A DNA stretch of 64,000 bases from the NCBI RefSeq assembly GCF_965279545.1, contig NZ_OZ257250.1:3286001-3350000 (forward strand), read 5' to 3'. The notes under the pieces were generated by a model. It was not told the DNA's origin and made no database searches. It was given only the letters and a program-made list of their open reading frames with translations. Source of the DNA: Methylibium sp965279545 (GTDB lineage: Bacteria; Pseudomonadota; Gammaproteobacteria; Burkholderiales; Burkholderiaceae_C). The translations under genes were made by a program, and so were the position numbers. Shown here piece by piece: positions 17,465 to 26,292 of this stretch; the stretch's first letter is position 1; each line of letters begins with the position of its first letter.

Positions 17465-17630
17465 CGGCGCCGCCTCCCCCCCAACGGCGCTCCCGGTGCG
17501 GCGGCACGTGCCGGTGGCACGGATGGAAGGCAGAGGGAGCGCATGCGGTCAAATTTACAATCACGGAGCCGATTCACTGTATCGAAACTTCGCCGGGAGC
17601 GTCCCGTCGCGCACCGAGGAACAGCGCCCC

Positions 17631-18614
17631 ATGAAACTCGCCACCTACCGGGACGGCTCGCGCGACGGCCAGCTCGTCGTCGTCTCCCGCGACCTGGGCC
17701 TGGCCCACTACGCCAGCGGCATCGCCAGCCGCCTGCAGCAGGCGCTCGACGACTGGAATTTCGTGTCGCCGCAGTTGCAGGACCTGTACGAGACGCTCAA
17801 CCACGGCAAGGCGCGCCATGCCTTCGCCTTCGAGCCGGCGCAGTGCATGGCGCCGCTGCCGCGCGCCTACCAGTGGGCCGACGGTTCGGCCTACCTCAAC
17901 CACGTGGAGCTGGTGCGCAAGGCGCGCGGCGCCGAGGTGCCCGAGAGCTTCTACACCGACCCGCTGATGTACCAGGGCGGCAGCGACGACTTCCTCGGGC
18001 CGCGCGACGACATCGTGGTGCCGAGCGAGAAGATGGGCATCGACTTCGAGAGCGAGGTCGCGGTGATCACCGGCGACGTGGCGATGGGCACCACGCCGGA
18101 GGCCGCGATCGACGCGGTCCGCCTGCTGATGCTGGCCAACGACGTGAGCCTGCGCCACCTGATCCCGGCCGAGCTGGCCAAGGGCTTCGGCTTCCTGCAG
18201 AGCAAGCCGGCCACCGCCTTCAGCCCGGTCGCCGTCACGCCCGACGAGCTGGGTGCGGCCTGGCAAGGCGGGCGCGTGCACCTCACGCTGCAGACCCACT
18301 GGAACGGCAAGAAGGTCGGCCTGTGCGAGGCCGGACCCGAGATGAGCTTCCACTTCGGCCAGTTGATCGCGCACATCGCCAAGACGCGCCGGGTGCGCGC
18401 CGGCAGCATCGTCGGCAGCGGCACGGTCAGCAACAAGGACTGGTCCAAGGGCTACAGCTGCATCGCCGAGAAGCGCGCGATCGAGACCCTCGAGGGCGGC
18501 GCGCCGGTCACGGAGTTCATGCAGTACGGCGACACGGTGCGCATCGAGATGAAGGGCACCGACGGCCTGAGCGTGTTCGGCGCGATCGAGCAGGCGGTGG
18601 CGGCGCCGGGCTGA
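17631..18614 (+). CDS. Fumarylacetoacetate hydrolase family protein
   Basis: 327 residues. MKLATYRDGSRDGQLVVVSR is the usual start of this FAH-like clade. Metal-binding acidic residues appear in MGIDFESEVAVITGD, with LANDVSLR, FGFLQSKPATAFSP and SGTVSNKDWSKG. The family hydrolyses or decarboxylates beta-diketo acids; with no tyrosine or homoprotocatechuate genes nearby the substrate cannot be named. GAGGAA lies about 9 bp before the ATG. The protease gene follows after 7 bp. Confidence 0.9.
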   Translation: MKLATYRDGSRDGQLVVVSRDLGLAHYASGIASRLQQALDDWNFVSPQLQDLYETLNHGKARHAFAFEPAQCMAPLPRAYQWADGSAYLNHVELVRKARGAEVPESFYTDPLMYQGGSDDFLGPRDDIVVPSEKMGIDFESEVAVITGDVAMGTTPEAAIDAVRLLMLANDVSLRHLIPAELAKGFGFLQSKPATAFSPVAVTPDELGAAWQGGRVHLTLQTHWNGKKVGLCEAGPEMSFHFGQLIAHIAKTRRVRAGSIVGSGTVSNKDWSKGYSCIAEKRAIETLEGGAPVTEFMQYGDTVRIEMKGTDGLSVFGAIEQAVAAPG

Positions 18615-18621
18615 GGCGGCC

Positions 18622-19104
18622 GTGACCGAATTCCCCCGCACGCTGAAGATCGCCACCGTCTGGCTGCTGCTGGGGCTGGCGGTCTTCCTCGGCTTTCGTG
18701 CGCTGGAGGCGCAGCAGCAGCGCGCGCGCTTCTCGCACGAGGGCGGCGTGATCGAGATCCGCCGCGGCGACGACGGCCACTACCACTGGCCGGCGCGGCT
18801 CAACGGCCGCGCGGTGGACTTCCTGGTCGACACCGGCGCGACGCGCAGCGCGATCTCCGCTGCGCTGGCCGATGAGCTGCAGCTCGAGGCGATCGGCCGC
18901 GTCGACTCCAGCACCGCCGGCGGCGTGGTGCGCGGCCACATGGCGCGAGCCGACCTGGTGCTGGGCGGCGGCGTGCGCGTCGAGCGGCTGCCGCTGGTGG
19001 TGCTGCCGGCGCTCGGCGACAAGCCGCTGCTCGGCACGGACGTGCTGGGGCGGCTGCGCTGGCAGCAGCAGGGCGGCGTGCTGCGCATCGAAGCGGGTGC
19101 ATAG
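18622..19104 (+). CDS. Membrane-anchored retropepsin-like aspartic protease (TIGR02281 type)
   Basis: 160 residues from GTG 18622. One N-terminal membrane helix (about 10-27) precedes a single aspartic protease lobe: FLVDTGATRSAIS with catalytic Asp70, then LPALGDKPLLGTDVLGRL. A single lobe means it must dimerise, like retroviral proteases. The active domain should face the periplasm. Substrate unknown. It follows the FAH gene by 7 bp, probably one transcript. Confidence 0.88.
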   Translation: MTEFPRTLKIATVWLLLGLAVFLGFRALEAQQQRARFSHEGGVIEIRRGDDGHYHWPARLNGRAVDFLVDTGATRSAISAALADELQLEAIGRVDSSTAGGVVRGHMARADLVLGGGVRVERLPLVVLPALGDKPLLGTDVLGRLRWQQQGGVLRIEAGA

Positions 19105-19215
19105 CGGGATCGCCGCATCGAGGCGGGTTCTTGCCTACCGCGAGCACAGCACAAGCGCGGCGCCTCGCCGCACAATGCTCGTCCACCGCGACCGACAACA
19201 ACGAGGAGCTCGCCA

Positions 19216-19944
19216 ATGACTGCCACCCCCGATTTCGCGAAACTGGTCCCGGGCTTCGACTTCCTGCAGGGCCTGGTCAAGAACGCCGGCTCGGTGCTGC
19301 CCAACATCGGCCAGTGGGTCGCGCCGACGCTGAACCCCGAGGAGCTGGAAAAGCGCATCGAGGAGTTGCGCACCGTGCAGTTCTGGCTCGAGCAGAACGC
19401 GCGCATGCTGGGTGCGACGATCCAGGCCCTCGAAGTGCAGCGCATGACGCTGTCGACGCTGAAGACGATGAACGTGCAGGTGGCCGACCTGCGCGAGTCG
19501 CTGCGCATCAAGCTGCCCGAGGCCGCGGAGGAGGTCGACGAGGCGCCCGTGGAGGCCGACGCGGCGCCGGCGGCGGCGTGGCCCAATGCCAAGGCGCCGG
19601 CGCCCTCGCGCACCAAGGCCAAGGCCGCTGCGGCGCCGGTGGCCGGTGTCGTGGACCCGACCCAGTGGTGGGGCGCGCTGACCAAGCAGTTCACGCAGCT
19701 GGCCGCGAGCACGATGAAGGACGTGGCCGCCGATTCCGCGCAGCAGCTGGCCGGCAAGCTGGTCAAGCAGGGCTTCGATGCCGCGGAGCAGACCCTCAAA
19801 GCCGGCATGGCGCCTGCACACCAGGCCGCCGAAGCGGCCGGCAATGCGGCAAAGCGCGCGGCACGCCCGGCCAAGGCCGCCGGCAAGGGCGCCGCGGCGA
19901 AGAAGGCCGCCCCGGCACGCAAGGCGGCGGCACGCCGACGCTGA
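19216..19944 (+). CDS. phaM: PhaM-type polyhydroxyalkanoate granule protein
   Basis: 242 residues. The N-terminal helical domain (PNIGQWVAPTLNPEELEKRI, EELRTVQFWLEQNARMLG) matches PhaM, which in Ralstonia eutropha binds the PHA synthase PhaC and the nucleoid. The C-terminal ~50 residues are a Lys/Ala/Pro-rich histone-H1-like tail (AAKKAAPARKAA), consistent with DNA binding. This implies the organism stores polyhydroxyalkanoate. GGAG lies about 8 bp upstream of the ATG. The FIST gene starts 21 bp after the stop. Confidence 0.88.
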   Translation: MTATPDFAKLVPGFDFLQGLVKNAGSVLPNIGQWVAPTLNPEELEKRIEELRTVQFWLEQNARMLGATIQALEVQRMTLSTLKTMNVQVADLRESLRIKLPEAAEEVDEAPVEADAAPAAAWPNAKAPAPSRTKAKAAAAPVAGVVDPTQWWGALTKQFTQLAASTMKDVAADSAQQLAGKLVKQGFDAAEQTLKAGMAPAHQAAEAAGNAAKRAARPAKAAGKGAAAKKAAPARKAAARRR

Positions 19945-19964
19945 AGCGGCTTGCGCCGACCGCA

Positions 19965-21218
19965 ATGCAAGCCTTCGTCCACGCCCACGCCACCCACCCC
20001 GACGCCCGGTTGGCGCTCGGACTGGTGTGTGCCCAGCTCGACGCCCAGCTCGCCGGCCGGCCGGCGCCGACGCTGGGCTGGTGCTACCTGACCGACCACC
20101 ACGCGACGGCGGCCGAAGCGCTGCTGGCGGCCCTGCGCGAACGCTATCCGGGCGCGGACTGGGTCGGCACCGTCGGCATCGGCATCTGCGCCAGCGGCGT
20201 CGAGTACTTCGACGAACCCGGGCTGGCAGTGATGCTGGCGCCGCTGCCGCGTGCGCATTTCCGTGTGTTCTCGGGCCGCCGGCCGCTGCAGGGCGACGCC
20301 GGCTTCACACCGCACACGGCGCTGGTGCATGCCGACCCGTCGACGCCCGAGCTGGCTGAACTGATCGGCGAGCTGAGCGAGCGCGTCGACAGCGGCTACC
20401 TGTTCGGCGGTCTCGGCTCGGCCCGCAACCGCACGCTGACGATCGCCGCCGATACCGGCGACGGCGGGGTGTTCACCGGGGGACTGTCGGGCGTGGCCTT
20501 CACGGCCGACGTGGCGATCGTCTCGCGCATCACCCAGGGCTGCCAGCCGGTGGGCCCGGTGCGGGCCATCACGCGGATCGAGCGCAATGTGGTCTACGAG
20601 CTCGACGACCAGCCGGCGCTCGACTGCCTGCTGAGCGACCTCGGCGCCGACGAACACACGCCGCGCGAGGCGCTGCCGCGCCTGCGCAGCACGCTGGTCG
20701 GCCTGAGCGACACCGCGGTCCAGCACGGCGAGTTCGTCACGGCACCGCGGCGCCACGCCTTCGGCACCGAGACCCGCGTGCGCCACCTGATCGGCATCGA
20801 CCCGCAGCGCCGCGGCATCGCGATCGCCGACACGGCGGCCGCCGGCCAGCAGCTCGCCTTCTGCCGGCGCGACACCGAGGCGGCGCGGCGCGACCTGGTG
20901 CGCATCGCCACCGAGATCCGCAGCACGCTCGAACCCGAGGAACTGTCGCTCGCCGCGCAGCCCGCGGCGCTGGCGCTGCGGGCCGACGGCAGCGCGAACG
21001 CGGTGGCCGCCGGGGGCCGCCAGATCGTCGGCGCGCTCTACATGAGCTGCACCGGCCGCGGCGGCCCGCACTTCGGGGCGCCGTCGGCCGAGCTGCAGCT
21101 GCTGCGGCATGCACTGGGCGATGTGCCGCTGGTCGGCTTCTTCGCCGCGGGCGAGATCGGCCACCGCCATCTCTACGGCTACACCGGGGTGCTGACGGTG
21201 TTCACTGCGGCGGCTTGA
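19965..21218 (+). CDS. FIST N- and C-domain protein
   Basis: 417 residues. N-terminal FIST (about 30-215; GWCYLTDHHATAAEALL, VGTVGIGICASGVEYFDEPG, SGYLFGGLGSARNR) and a FIST C domain (about 225-395; CTGRGGPHFGAPSAE, GFFAAGEIG, GYTGVLTVF). FIST domains are predicted small-ligand sensors, often fused to or beside signalling proteins; here it is stand-alone with no transducer in the operon. Probably co-transcribed with phaM. Confidence 0.88.
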   Translation: MQAFVHAHATHPDARLALGLVCAQLDAQLAGRPAPTLGWCYLTDHHATAAEALLAALRERYPGADWVGTVGIGICASGVEYFDEPGLAVMLAPLPRAHFRVFSGRRPLQGDAGFTPHTALVHADPSTPELAELIGELSERVDSGYLFGGLGSARNRTLTIAADTGDGGVFTGGLSGVAFTADVAIVSRITQGCQPVGPVRAITRIERNVVYELDDQPALDCLLSDLGADEHTPREALPRLRSTLVGLSDTAVQHGEFVTAPRRHAFGTETRVRHLIGIDPQRRGIAIADTAAAGQQLAFCRRDTEAARRDLVRIATEIRSTLEPEELSLAAQPAALALRADGSANAVAAGGRQIVGALYMSCTGRGGPHFGAPSAELQLLRHALGDVPLVGFFAAGEIGHRHLYGYTGVLTVFTAAA

Positions 21219-21274
21219 CAGATATCCCCCTGGCTGTGGCCCTGCCGCAGCCACCCCCCCCACGGGAGTCTCAT

Positions 21275-21375
21275 ACCAACGTTTGGCGGTCAGCGTTCCG
21301 GACAAAGACACCGAACACCGCAATGAGCCCAGGCCCAAGCTGCCATCGGATGCGCTTGAATGCGGTGCCGTATCA
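21275..21375 (-). repeat. Dispersed ~100-bp intergenic repeat, copy A
   Basis: Read on the minus strand this begins GGCTGATACGGCACCGCATT and ends GCTGACCGCCAAACGTTGG. It aligns along its whole length with 37724-37823, the shared blocks being GCATCCGAT, TTGCGGTGTTCGGTGTC, TTGTCCGGAACGCTGAC and GCCAAACGTTGG. It fills most of the gap between the FIST gene and the DUF4124-like gene. No coding capacity is evident. Confidence 0.85.
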
Positions 21376-21430
21376 GCCGGCTTGGGTGGCCCGTGGCGGA
21401 ACCGGCGTGCTTCGCGGTAGTCTCACGGCC

Positions 21431-22006
21431 ATGCGTAGCCTGTCGCTCTTCGCTGGCCTGCTGGTGTTGGCAGCACCGGTGGCGCTCCATGCACAGCCGG
21501 TGCCGGCCGCGGCGCCGGCATCAGCCGCCTCCGTACCGGCGCCGGCGACACCGCCCGCTGCACGCGAGATCGTGCAGCAGCGCCTGCCCGACGGCAGCGT
21601 GATCTTCACCGACCGGCCGCAGCCGGGCGCGAAGACCGAGCGCAGTTGGGCCACGACACCGGAAGACCCGGCAGCGGCCGAAACACGACGCGCCGCATCG
21701 CAGCGCGAATCGGCCGCGGTCAGCGAACGCATCGGGCGCCAGATCGAGCAGCAGCGCGAGCGCGACAAGGAAGTCGACATCGCCCGCGCGAAGCTCGCCC
21801 AGGCCGATGCCGAACGCGAGGCCGCCCGCGCCCGGGCCGAGGCCGATGCACCGACGCCGGTGGTGGTGATCCGGCACCGGCCGGTGCGGCCGCGCCCGCC
21901 ACCGTCGGTCAGGCCTCCCGAAACGCGCCCGCCGGAGCGGCCCGGCCCCAAGGTCCCGCCGCGCCCCGGCGCCACGCCACCGCCGGGCACGCTGGTCGAG
22001 CACTGA
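21431..22006 (+). CDS. Secreted DUF4124-like protein with proline-rich tail
   Basis: 191 residues. A Sec signal peptide (MRSLSLFAGLLVLAAPVALH, cut about AQP) is followed by a short strand pair (IVQQRLPDGSVIFTDRPQPG) typical of DUF4124, a charged coiled-coil stretch (about 85-140, rich in Glu, Arg and Ala) and a Pro/Arg-rich C-terminus. Periplasmic; function unknown. ATG 21431 is chosen because the signal peptide begins there. Confidence 0.75.
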   Translation: MRSLSLFAGLLVLAAPVALHAQPVPAAAPASAASVPAPATPPAAREIVQQRLPDGSVIFTDRPQPGAKTERSWATTPEDPAAAETRRAASQRESAAVSERIGRQIEQQRERDKEVDIARAKLAQADAEREAARARAEADAPTPVVVIRHRPVRPRPPPSVRPPETRPPERPGPKVPPRPGATPPPGTLVEH

Positions 22007-22009
22007 AGG

Positions 22010-22090
22010 CCTCACCCCCGGCCCTCTCCCGCGGGGCGGGAGAGGGAGCCAAAGGGCATTGCTCCCTCTCCACCGACCACGGGGGTGAGG
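22010..22090. repeat. Nested palindrome (cruciform-like) after the DUF4124-like gene
   Basis: The outer arms CCTCACCCCCG (22010-22020) and CGGGGGTGAGG (22080-22090) are exact reverse complements. Inside is a perfect 11-bp stem, CCCTCTCCCGC (22022-22032) with GCGGGAGAGGG (22036-22046) and a 3-nt loop, then a looser AGGGAGC...GCTCCCT pair. The rest of the gap to glcD (22091-22274) shows only G-rich sequence, a weak TTAAGC-like stretch and the glcD ribosome site. Confidence 0.75.
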
Positions 22091-22274
22091 GCAGGGGTGA
22101 GGGGGGGTCGGGGCAGCACGCGCCACCCGTCTCACGACGTGCCCATGGCCCTCGTCGGCGTCAAGACCGCCAGAACCCGAGCGCATGGCCGGTGGGGTCA
22201 GCAGCGCTTAAGCTCACGCGTTGAGTGCGGTCGTCGCCATCCGTGGGGATCGGCAGCCTCGCCAGGAGACACCG

Positions 22275-23789
22275 ATGAACGCACCCCTCGCCGCGACCGC
22301 GCTGCCAGCCGCCCTGTCCCGCGAAGAACGCGGCCGACGCCAGGCCGAGGTGGTGGCCGCGCTCGCGCCGCTGCTGCCGGCCCACGCGCTGCTGTGGCAG
22401 CGCGAGGACACCGTCCCCTATGAATGCGACGGCCTGACCGCCTACCGCGCGATGCCGCTGGTCGTCGCGCTGCCGGAAACCGAAGCCCAGGTCGCCGCGG
22501 TACTGAAGGCCTGCCACCGCCTCGCGGTGCCGGTGGTGGCGCGCGGCGCCGGCACCGGCCTGTCGGGCGGCGCGATGCCGCACGAGCTGGGCGTGACGCT
22601 GTCGCTGGCCAAGTTCAACCAGATCCTGAAGGTCGACCCGGCGAGCCGCACCGCCGTCGTGCAGACCGGCGTGCGCAACGCGGCCATCAGCGAGGCGGCC
22701 TCGCCGCACGGCCTGTACTACGCGCCCGATCCGAGCAGCAAGATCGCCTGCACGATCGGCGGCAACGTGGCCGAGAACTCCGGCGGCATGCACTGCCTGA
22801 AATACGGCCTGACGATCCACAACGTGCTGCGGGTGCGCGGCTTCACCGCCTCCGGCGAGCCGGTCGAGTTCGGCAGCGAGGCGCTCGACGCGCCGGGCCT
22901 GGACCTGCTGTCGGCGGTGATCGGCTCCGAGGGCATGCTCGCGGTGACGCTCGAGGTCACGGTGAAGCTGGTCCCCAAACCGCTGCTGGCGCGCGCCATC
23001 CTGGCCAGCTTCGACGACGTGCGCAAGGCCGGCAACGCGGTGGCCGCGCTGATCGCGGCCGGCATCATCCCGGCCGGGTTGGAGATGATGGACAAGCCGA
23101 TGACCGCCGCGGTCGAGGACTTCGTGCACGCCGGCTACGACCTCGACGCGCATGCCATCCTGATCTGCGAGAGCGACGGCACGCCCGAGGAGGTGGAGGA
23201 GGAGATCGCGCGCATGGTGGCGGTGATGGAGGGCGCCGGCGCGACGCGCTTCGACATCAGCCGCAGCGAGGCCGAGCGGCTGAAGTTCTGGAGCGGGCGC
23301 ATGAACGCCTTCCCGGCCAGCGGGCGCATCAGCCCCGACTACATGTGCATGGACTCGACCATCCCGCGCAAGAAGCTGGCCGAGATCCTGACCCGCATCA
23401 CCGAGATGGAGACGAAGTACGGCCTGCGCTGCTGCAACGTGTTCCACGCCGGCGACGGCAACCTGCACCCGCTGATCCTGTTCGACGCCAACGACCCCGA
23501 CCAGTTGCACCGCGCCGAGCTGTTCGGCGCCGACATCCTGGAAACGAGCGTGATGCTCGGCGGCACCGTGACCGGCGAACACGGCGTGGGCATCGAGAAG
23601 CTCAGCTCGATGTGCGTGCAGTTCACGCCGGCCGAGCGCGAGCAGATGCTGGGCCTCAAGCGCGCCTTCGACGCGGCCGGCCTGCTGAACCCCGGCAAGG
23701 TGATCCCGACGCTGCACCGCTGCGCCGAGTACGGAAAGATGCACGTGAAGAAGGGCCTGCTGCCCTTCCCCGACCTGCCGCGGTTCTGA
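22275..23789 (+). CDS. glcD: Glycolate oxidase FAD subunit GlcD
   Basis: 504 residues. FAD-binding FAD_4 motifs VVARGAGTGLSGGAMPHELG and NVAENSGGMHCLKYGLT, and a C-terminal FAD-oxidase domain with NVFHAGDGNLHPLILFD and GGTVTGEHGVGIEK. GlcD oxidises glycolate (or D-lactate) to glyoxylate; it works with GlcE and GlcF and passes electrons to the membrane quinone pool. AGGAGA lies 5 bp upstream of the ATG. First gene of glcDEF. Confidence 0.96.
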   Translation: MNAPLAATALPAALSREERGRRQAEVVAALAPLLPAHALLWQREDTVPYECDGLTAYRAMPLVVALPETEAQVAAVLKACHRLAVPVVARGAGTGLSGGAMPHELGVTLSLAKFNQILKVDPASRTAVVQTGVRNAAISEAASPHGLYYAPDPSSKIACTIGGNVAENSGGMHCLKYGLTIHNVLRVRGFTASGEPVEFGSEALDAPGLDLLSAVIGSEGMLAVTLEVTVKLVPKPLLARAILASFDDVRKAGNAVAALIAAGIIPAGLEMMDKPMTAAVEDFVHAGYDLDAHAILICESDGTPEEVEEEIARMVAVMEGAGATRFDISRSEAERLKFWSGRMNAFPASGRISPDYMCMDSTIPRKKLAEILTRITEMETKYGLRCCNVFHAGDGNLHPLILFDANDPDQLHRAELFGADILETSVMLGGTVTGEHGVGIEKLSSMCVQFTPAEREQMLGLKRAFDAAGLLNPGKVIPTLHRCAEYGKMHVKKGLLPFPDLPRF

Positions 23790-23832
23790 CGCCGGCCTGT
23801 CCTCACTTCGTTCGAGAAGAAGAGCCACCACG

Positions 23833-24963
23833 ATGACCCCTCCCGACGACGACCCCGCCTTGCGCGCGCTGGTGGAACGCGTGCGCGCCGCGCAGGCCGA
23901 CGGCAGCGCGCTCGAGATCGCCGGCCACGGCTCCAAGGCCTTCTACGGCGGCCCGCGCCACGGCGAGGCGCTGCACACCGCCGGGCTCACCGGCATCTCC
24001 AGCTACGAACCCACCGAGCTGGTGGTGAGCGCGCGCGCCGGCACGCCGATCGCCGAGCTGGAGGCGGCGCTCGCCGAGCAGGGGCAGTGCCTGCCGTTCG
24101 AGCCGCCGCGCTTTCGCATCGGATCGGTCGCCAAGGGCACGGTGGGCGGCCTGTTTGCGACCGGGCTCAGCGGGCCGAGCCGCGCCAGCGTCGGCGCGGT
24201 ACGCGACCACGTGCTCGGCGCCACGCTGCTGAACGGCCGTGCCGAGGTGCTGAGCTTCGGCGGCCAGGTGATGAAGAACGTGGCCGGCTACGACGTGTCG
24301 CGCCTGCTGTGCGGCTCGATGGGCGTGCTGGGCGTCGTGCTGGAGGTCTCGCTGAAGGTGCTGCCGGTGCAGCCGGCCACCGCCACGCTGCGCTTCGAGC
24401 TCGACGAGGCCGCCGCGCTGGAGCAGCTCAACGCCTGGGGCGGCCAGCCGCTGCCGGTCAGCGCCAGCGCGTGGTGGTCCGGCATGCTGCTGCTGCGGCT
24501 GCGCGGCGCGCGCGCCGCGGTCCACGCCGCCGTCGACACGATGCTCACCAAGCACCGCGGCGAGGGCGTCGACGACGGCATGGCGACGCCGTTCTGGGAT
24601 GGCCTGCGCGACCACGAGGACGAGTTCTTCGTGAACGCGCGCACCGCGGTCGAGTCGAACACCGGCGCGGCGCTGTGGCGCCTGTCGGTGCCGCAGACGG
24701 CCGCGCCGGTCTCGCTGCCCGGCGAGCAACTGATCGAATGGGGCGGCGCGCAGCGCTGGTGGTGCACCGCCGCCAGTGCGGCCACGGTCCGCGAAGCGGC
24801 CCAGCGTGCCGGCGGCCACGCCACGCTGTTCCGCGGCGGCGACAAGGCGGCCGGCGTGTTCACGCCGCTGAGTGCGCCGCTGACACGCATCCAGCGCGAG
24901 CTCAAGCGCGAGTTCGACCCGGCCGGCGTGTTCAACCGCGGCCGCCTCTACCCCGATCTGTGA
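23833..24963 (+). CDS. glcE: Glycolate oxidase FAD subunit GlcE
   Basis: 376 residues, a shorter FAD-binding subunit. It has an FAD_4 half domain (IAGHGSKAFYGG, RFRIGSVAKGTVGGLFATGL, VMKNVAGYDVSRLLCGSMG) and ends FDPAGVFNRGRLYPDL, like the last strand of the family. It pairs with GlcD; both are needed for activity in E. coli. The gap from glcD is 43 bp, to glcF 15 bp. Confidence 0.95.
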   Translation: MTPPDDDPALRALVERVRAAQADGSALEIAGHGSKAFYGGPRHGEALHTAGLTGISSYEPTELVVSARAGTPIAELEAALAEQGQCLPFEPPRFRIGSVAKGTVGGLFATGLSGPSRASVGAVRDHVLGATLLNGRAEVLSFGGQVMKNVAGYDVSRLLCGSMGVLGVVLEVSLKVLPVQPATATLRFELDEAAALEQLNAWGGQPLPVSASAWWSGMLLLRLRGARAAVHAAVDTMLTKHRGEGVDDGMATPFWDGLRDHEDEFFVNARTAVESNTGAALWRLSVPQTAAPVSLPGEQLIEWGGAQRWWCTAASAATVREAAQRAGGHATLFRGGDKAAGVFTPLSAPLTRIQRELKREFDPAGVFNRGRLYPDL

Positions 24964-24978
24964 GCTGACCACCGCACG

Positions 24979-26271
24979 ATGCAAACCACCCTTGCCCCCG
25001 AGTACCAGGGCAGCGCCGACGGCGCCGAGGCCGAAGCAATCCTGCGCAAGTGCGTGCACTGCGGCTTCTGCACCGCCACCTGCCCGACCTACCAGCTGCT
25101 GGGCGACGAGCTCGACGGCCCGCGCGGCCGCATCTACCTGATCAAGCAGGTGCTCGAGGGCACCGAGCCGACGCGCAAGACGCAGCTGCACCTGGACCGC
25201 TGCCTGACCTGCCGCAACTGCGAGACCACCTGCCCGTCGGGCGTGCAGTACGGCGCGCTGGTCGACATCGGCCGCCGCGTGGTCGACGCCAAGGTCGAGC
25301 GCCCGGCCGGCGAGCGCGCCGCACGCACGGCACTGAAGGAGGGCCTGACCTCGCCGCTGTTCGCGCCGGCGATGAAGCTCGGCCAGTGGTTTCGCCCCTT
25401 CGTGCCGACCGCGCTGAAGGCCAAGCTGCCGCCGAAGGCGCCCGCCAGCGCGCACCGCTGGCCCACGCGCAGCCACCCGCGCAAGGTGCTGTTGCTGCTG
25501 GGCTGCGTGCAGCCGGCGATGGCGCCGAACATCAACAGCGCCACCGCGCGCGTGCTCGACGCCGCCGGCCTCCAGACCCTGGTCGCCGACGACGCCGGCT
25601 GTTGCGGCGCGATCCGCGACCACCTCGGTGACCACGACGGTGGCCTGGCCGACATGCGCCGCAACATCGACGCCTGGTGGCCGCTGGTCGAAGGACTGAC
25701 GGGACAGGGCAAGGTCGAGGCGATCGTGATGAACGCCTCCGGCTGCGGCGTGACCATCAAGGAGTACGCCCGCCACCTGAAGCACGACCCGGCCTATGCC
25801 GAGCGCGCCACGAAGATCTCGGCGCTGACGAAGGACCTGAGCGAACTGCTGCCGGACCTGGTGCCCAGGCTCAAGCCGCGGCTGGCCCTCCCCCGCTCGG
25901 CGGGGGAGCGGGGAGGGAGTGCGTCATCCACACCCGCCGGGAGGATGGGACGCTTGGCGTTCCATCCCCCCTGCACGCTGCAGCATGGCCAGCAGTTGCG
26001 CGGTGGCGTCGAAGCGGGCCTGCGCGAGCTCGGCTTCGACGTCACGCTGACACCGACCGACAGCCACCTGTGCTGCGGCTCGGCCGGCACCTACTCGGTG
26101 CTGCAACCCGAGCTCGCCTACCAGCTGCGCGACCGCAAGCTCGCGGCGCTGGCACCGGTGGGTGCACAGGTCATCGTGTCGGCCAACGTCGGCTGCATCC
26201 AGCACCTGCAGAGCGGCACGGCCACACCGGTGAAGCACTGGGTCGAGGTGCTCGACGAAGCGCTGGACTGA
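24979..26271 (+). CDS. glcF: Glycolate oxidase iron-sulfur subunit GlcF, with an in-frame repeat insertion
   Basis: 430 residues. Two ferredoxin-type clusters, CVHCGFCTATCP and CLTCRNCETTCP, precede two CCG domains (LLGCVQPAMAPNIN ... DAGCCGAI; FHPPCTLQHGQQLRGG ... CCGSAGTYSVL). It carries electrons from GlcDE to the quinone pool. About 24 residues (about 303-326, rich in Gly, Ser and Arg) just before the second CCG domain are not expected in relatives and are encoded by a hairpin repeat; the frame is preserved. Family and function are clear; effect of the insert unknown. Confidence 0.94.
   Translation: MQTTLAPEYQGSADGAEAEAILRKCVHCGFCTATCPTYQLLGDELDGPRGRIYLIKQVLEGTEPTRKTQLHLDRCLTCRNCETTCPSGVQYGALVDIGRRVVDAKVERPAGERAARTALKEGLTSPLFAPAMKLGQWFRPFVPTALKAKLPPKAPASAHRWPTRSHPRKVLLLLGCVQPAMAPNINSATARVLDAAGLQTLVADDAGCCGAIRDHLGDHDGGLADMRRNIDAWWPLVEGLTGQGKVEAIVMNASGCGVTIKEYARHLKHDPAYAERATKISALTKDLSELLPDLVPRLKPRLALPRSAGERGGSASSTPAGRMGRLAFHPPCTLQHGQQLRGGVEAGLRELGFDVTLTPTDSHLCCGSAGTYSVLQPELAYQLRDRKLAALAPVGAQVIVSANVGCIQHLQSGTATPVKHWVEVLDEALD
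25888..25967. repeat. Hairpin repeat inserted inside glcF
   Basis: CTCCCCCGC (25888-25896) and GCGGGGGAG (25900-25908) form a perfect 9-bp stem with a 3-nt loop. A second near-perfect stem pairs GGATGGGACGC (25943-25953) with GCGTTCCATCC (25957-25967), one mismatch. The first hairpin resembles those at 9247-9262 and 22022-22046, which are intergenic. Its translation is the odd segment of GlcF. Confidence 0.7.
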
Positions 26272-26292
26272 AGCCTCGCCCGGCGCGGGCCG

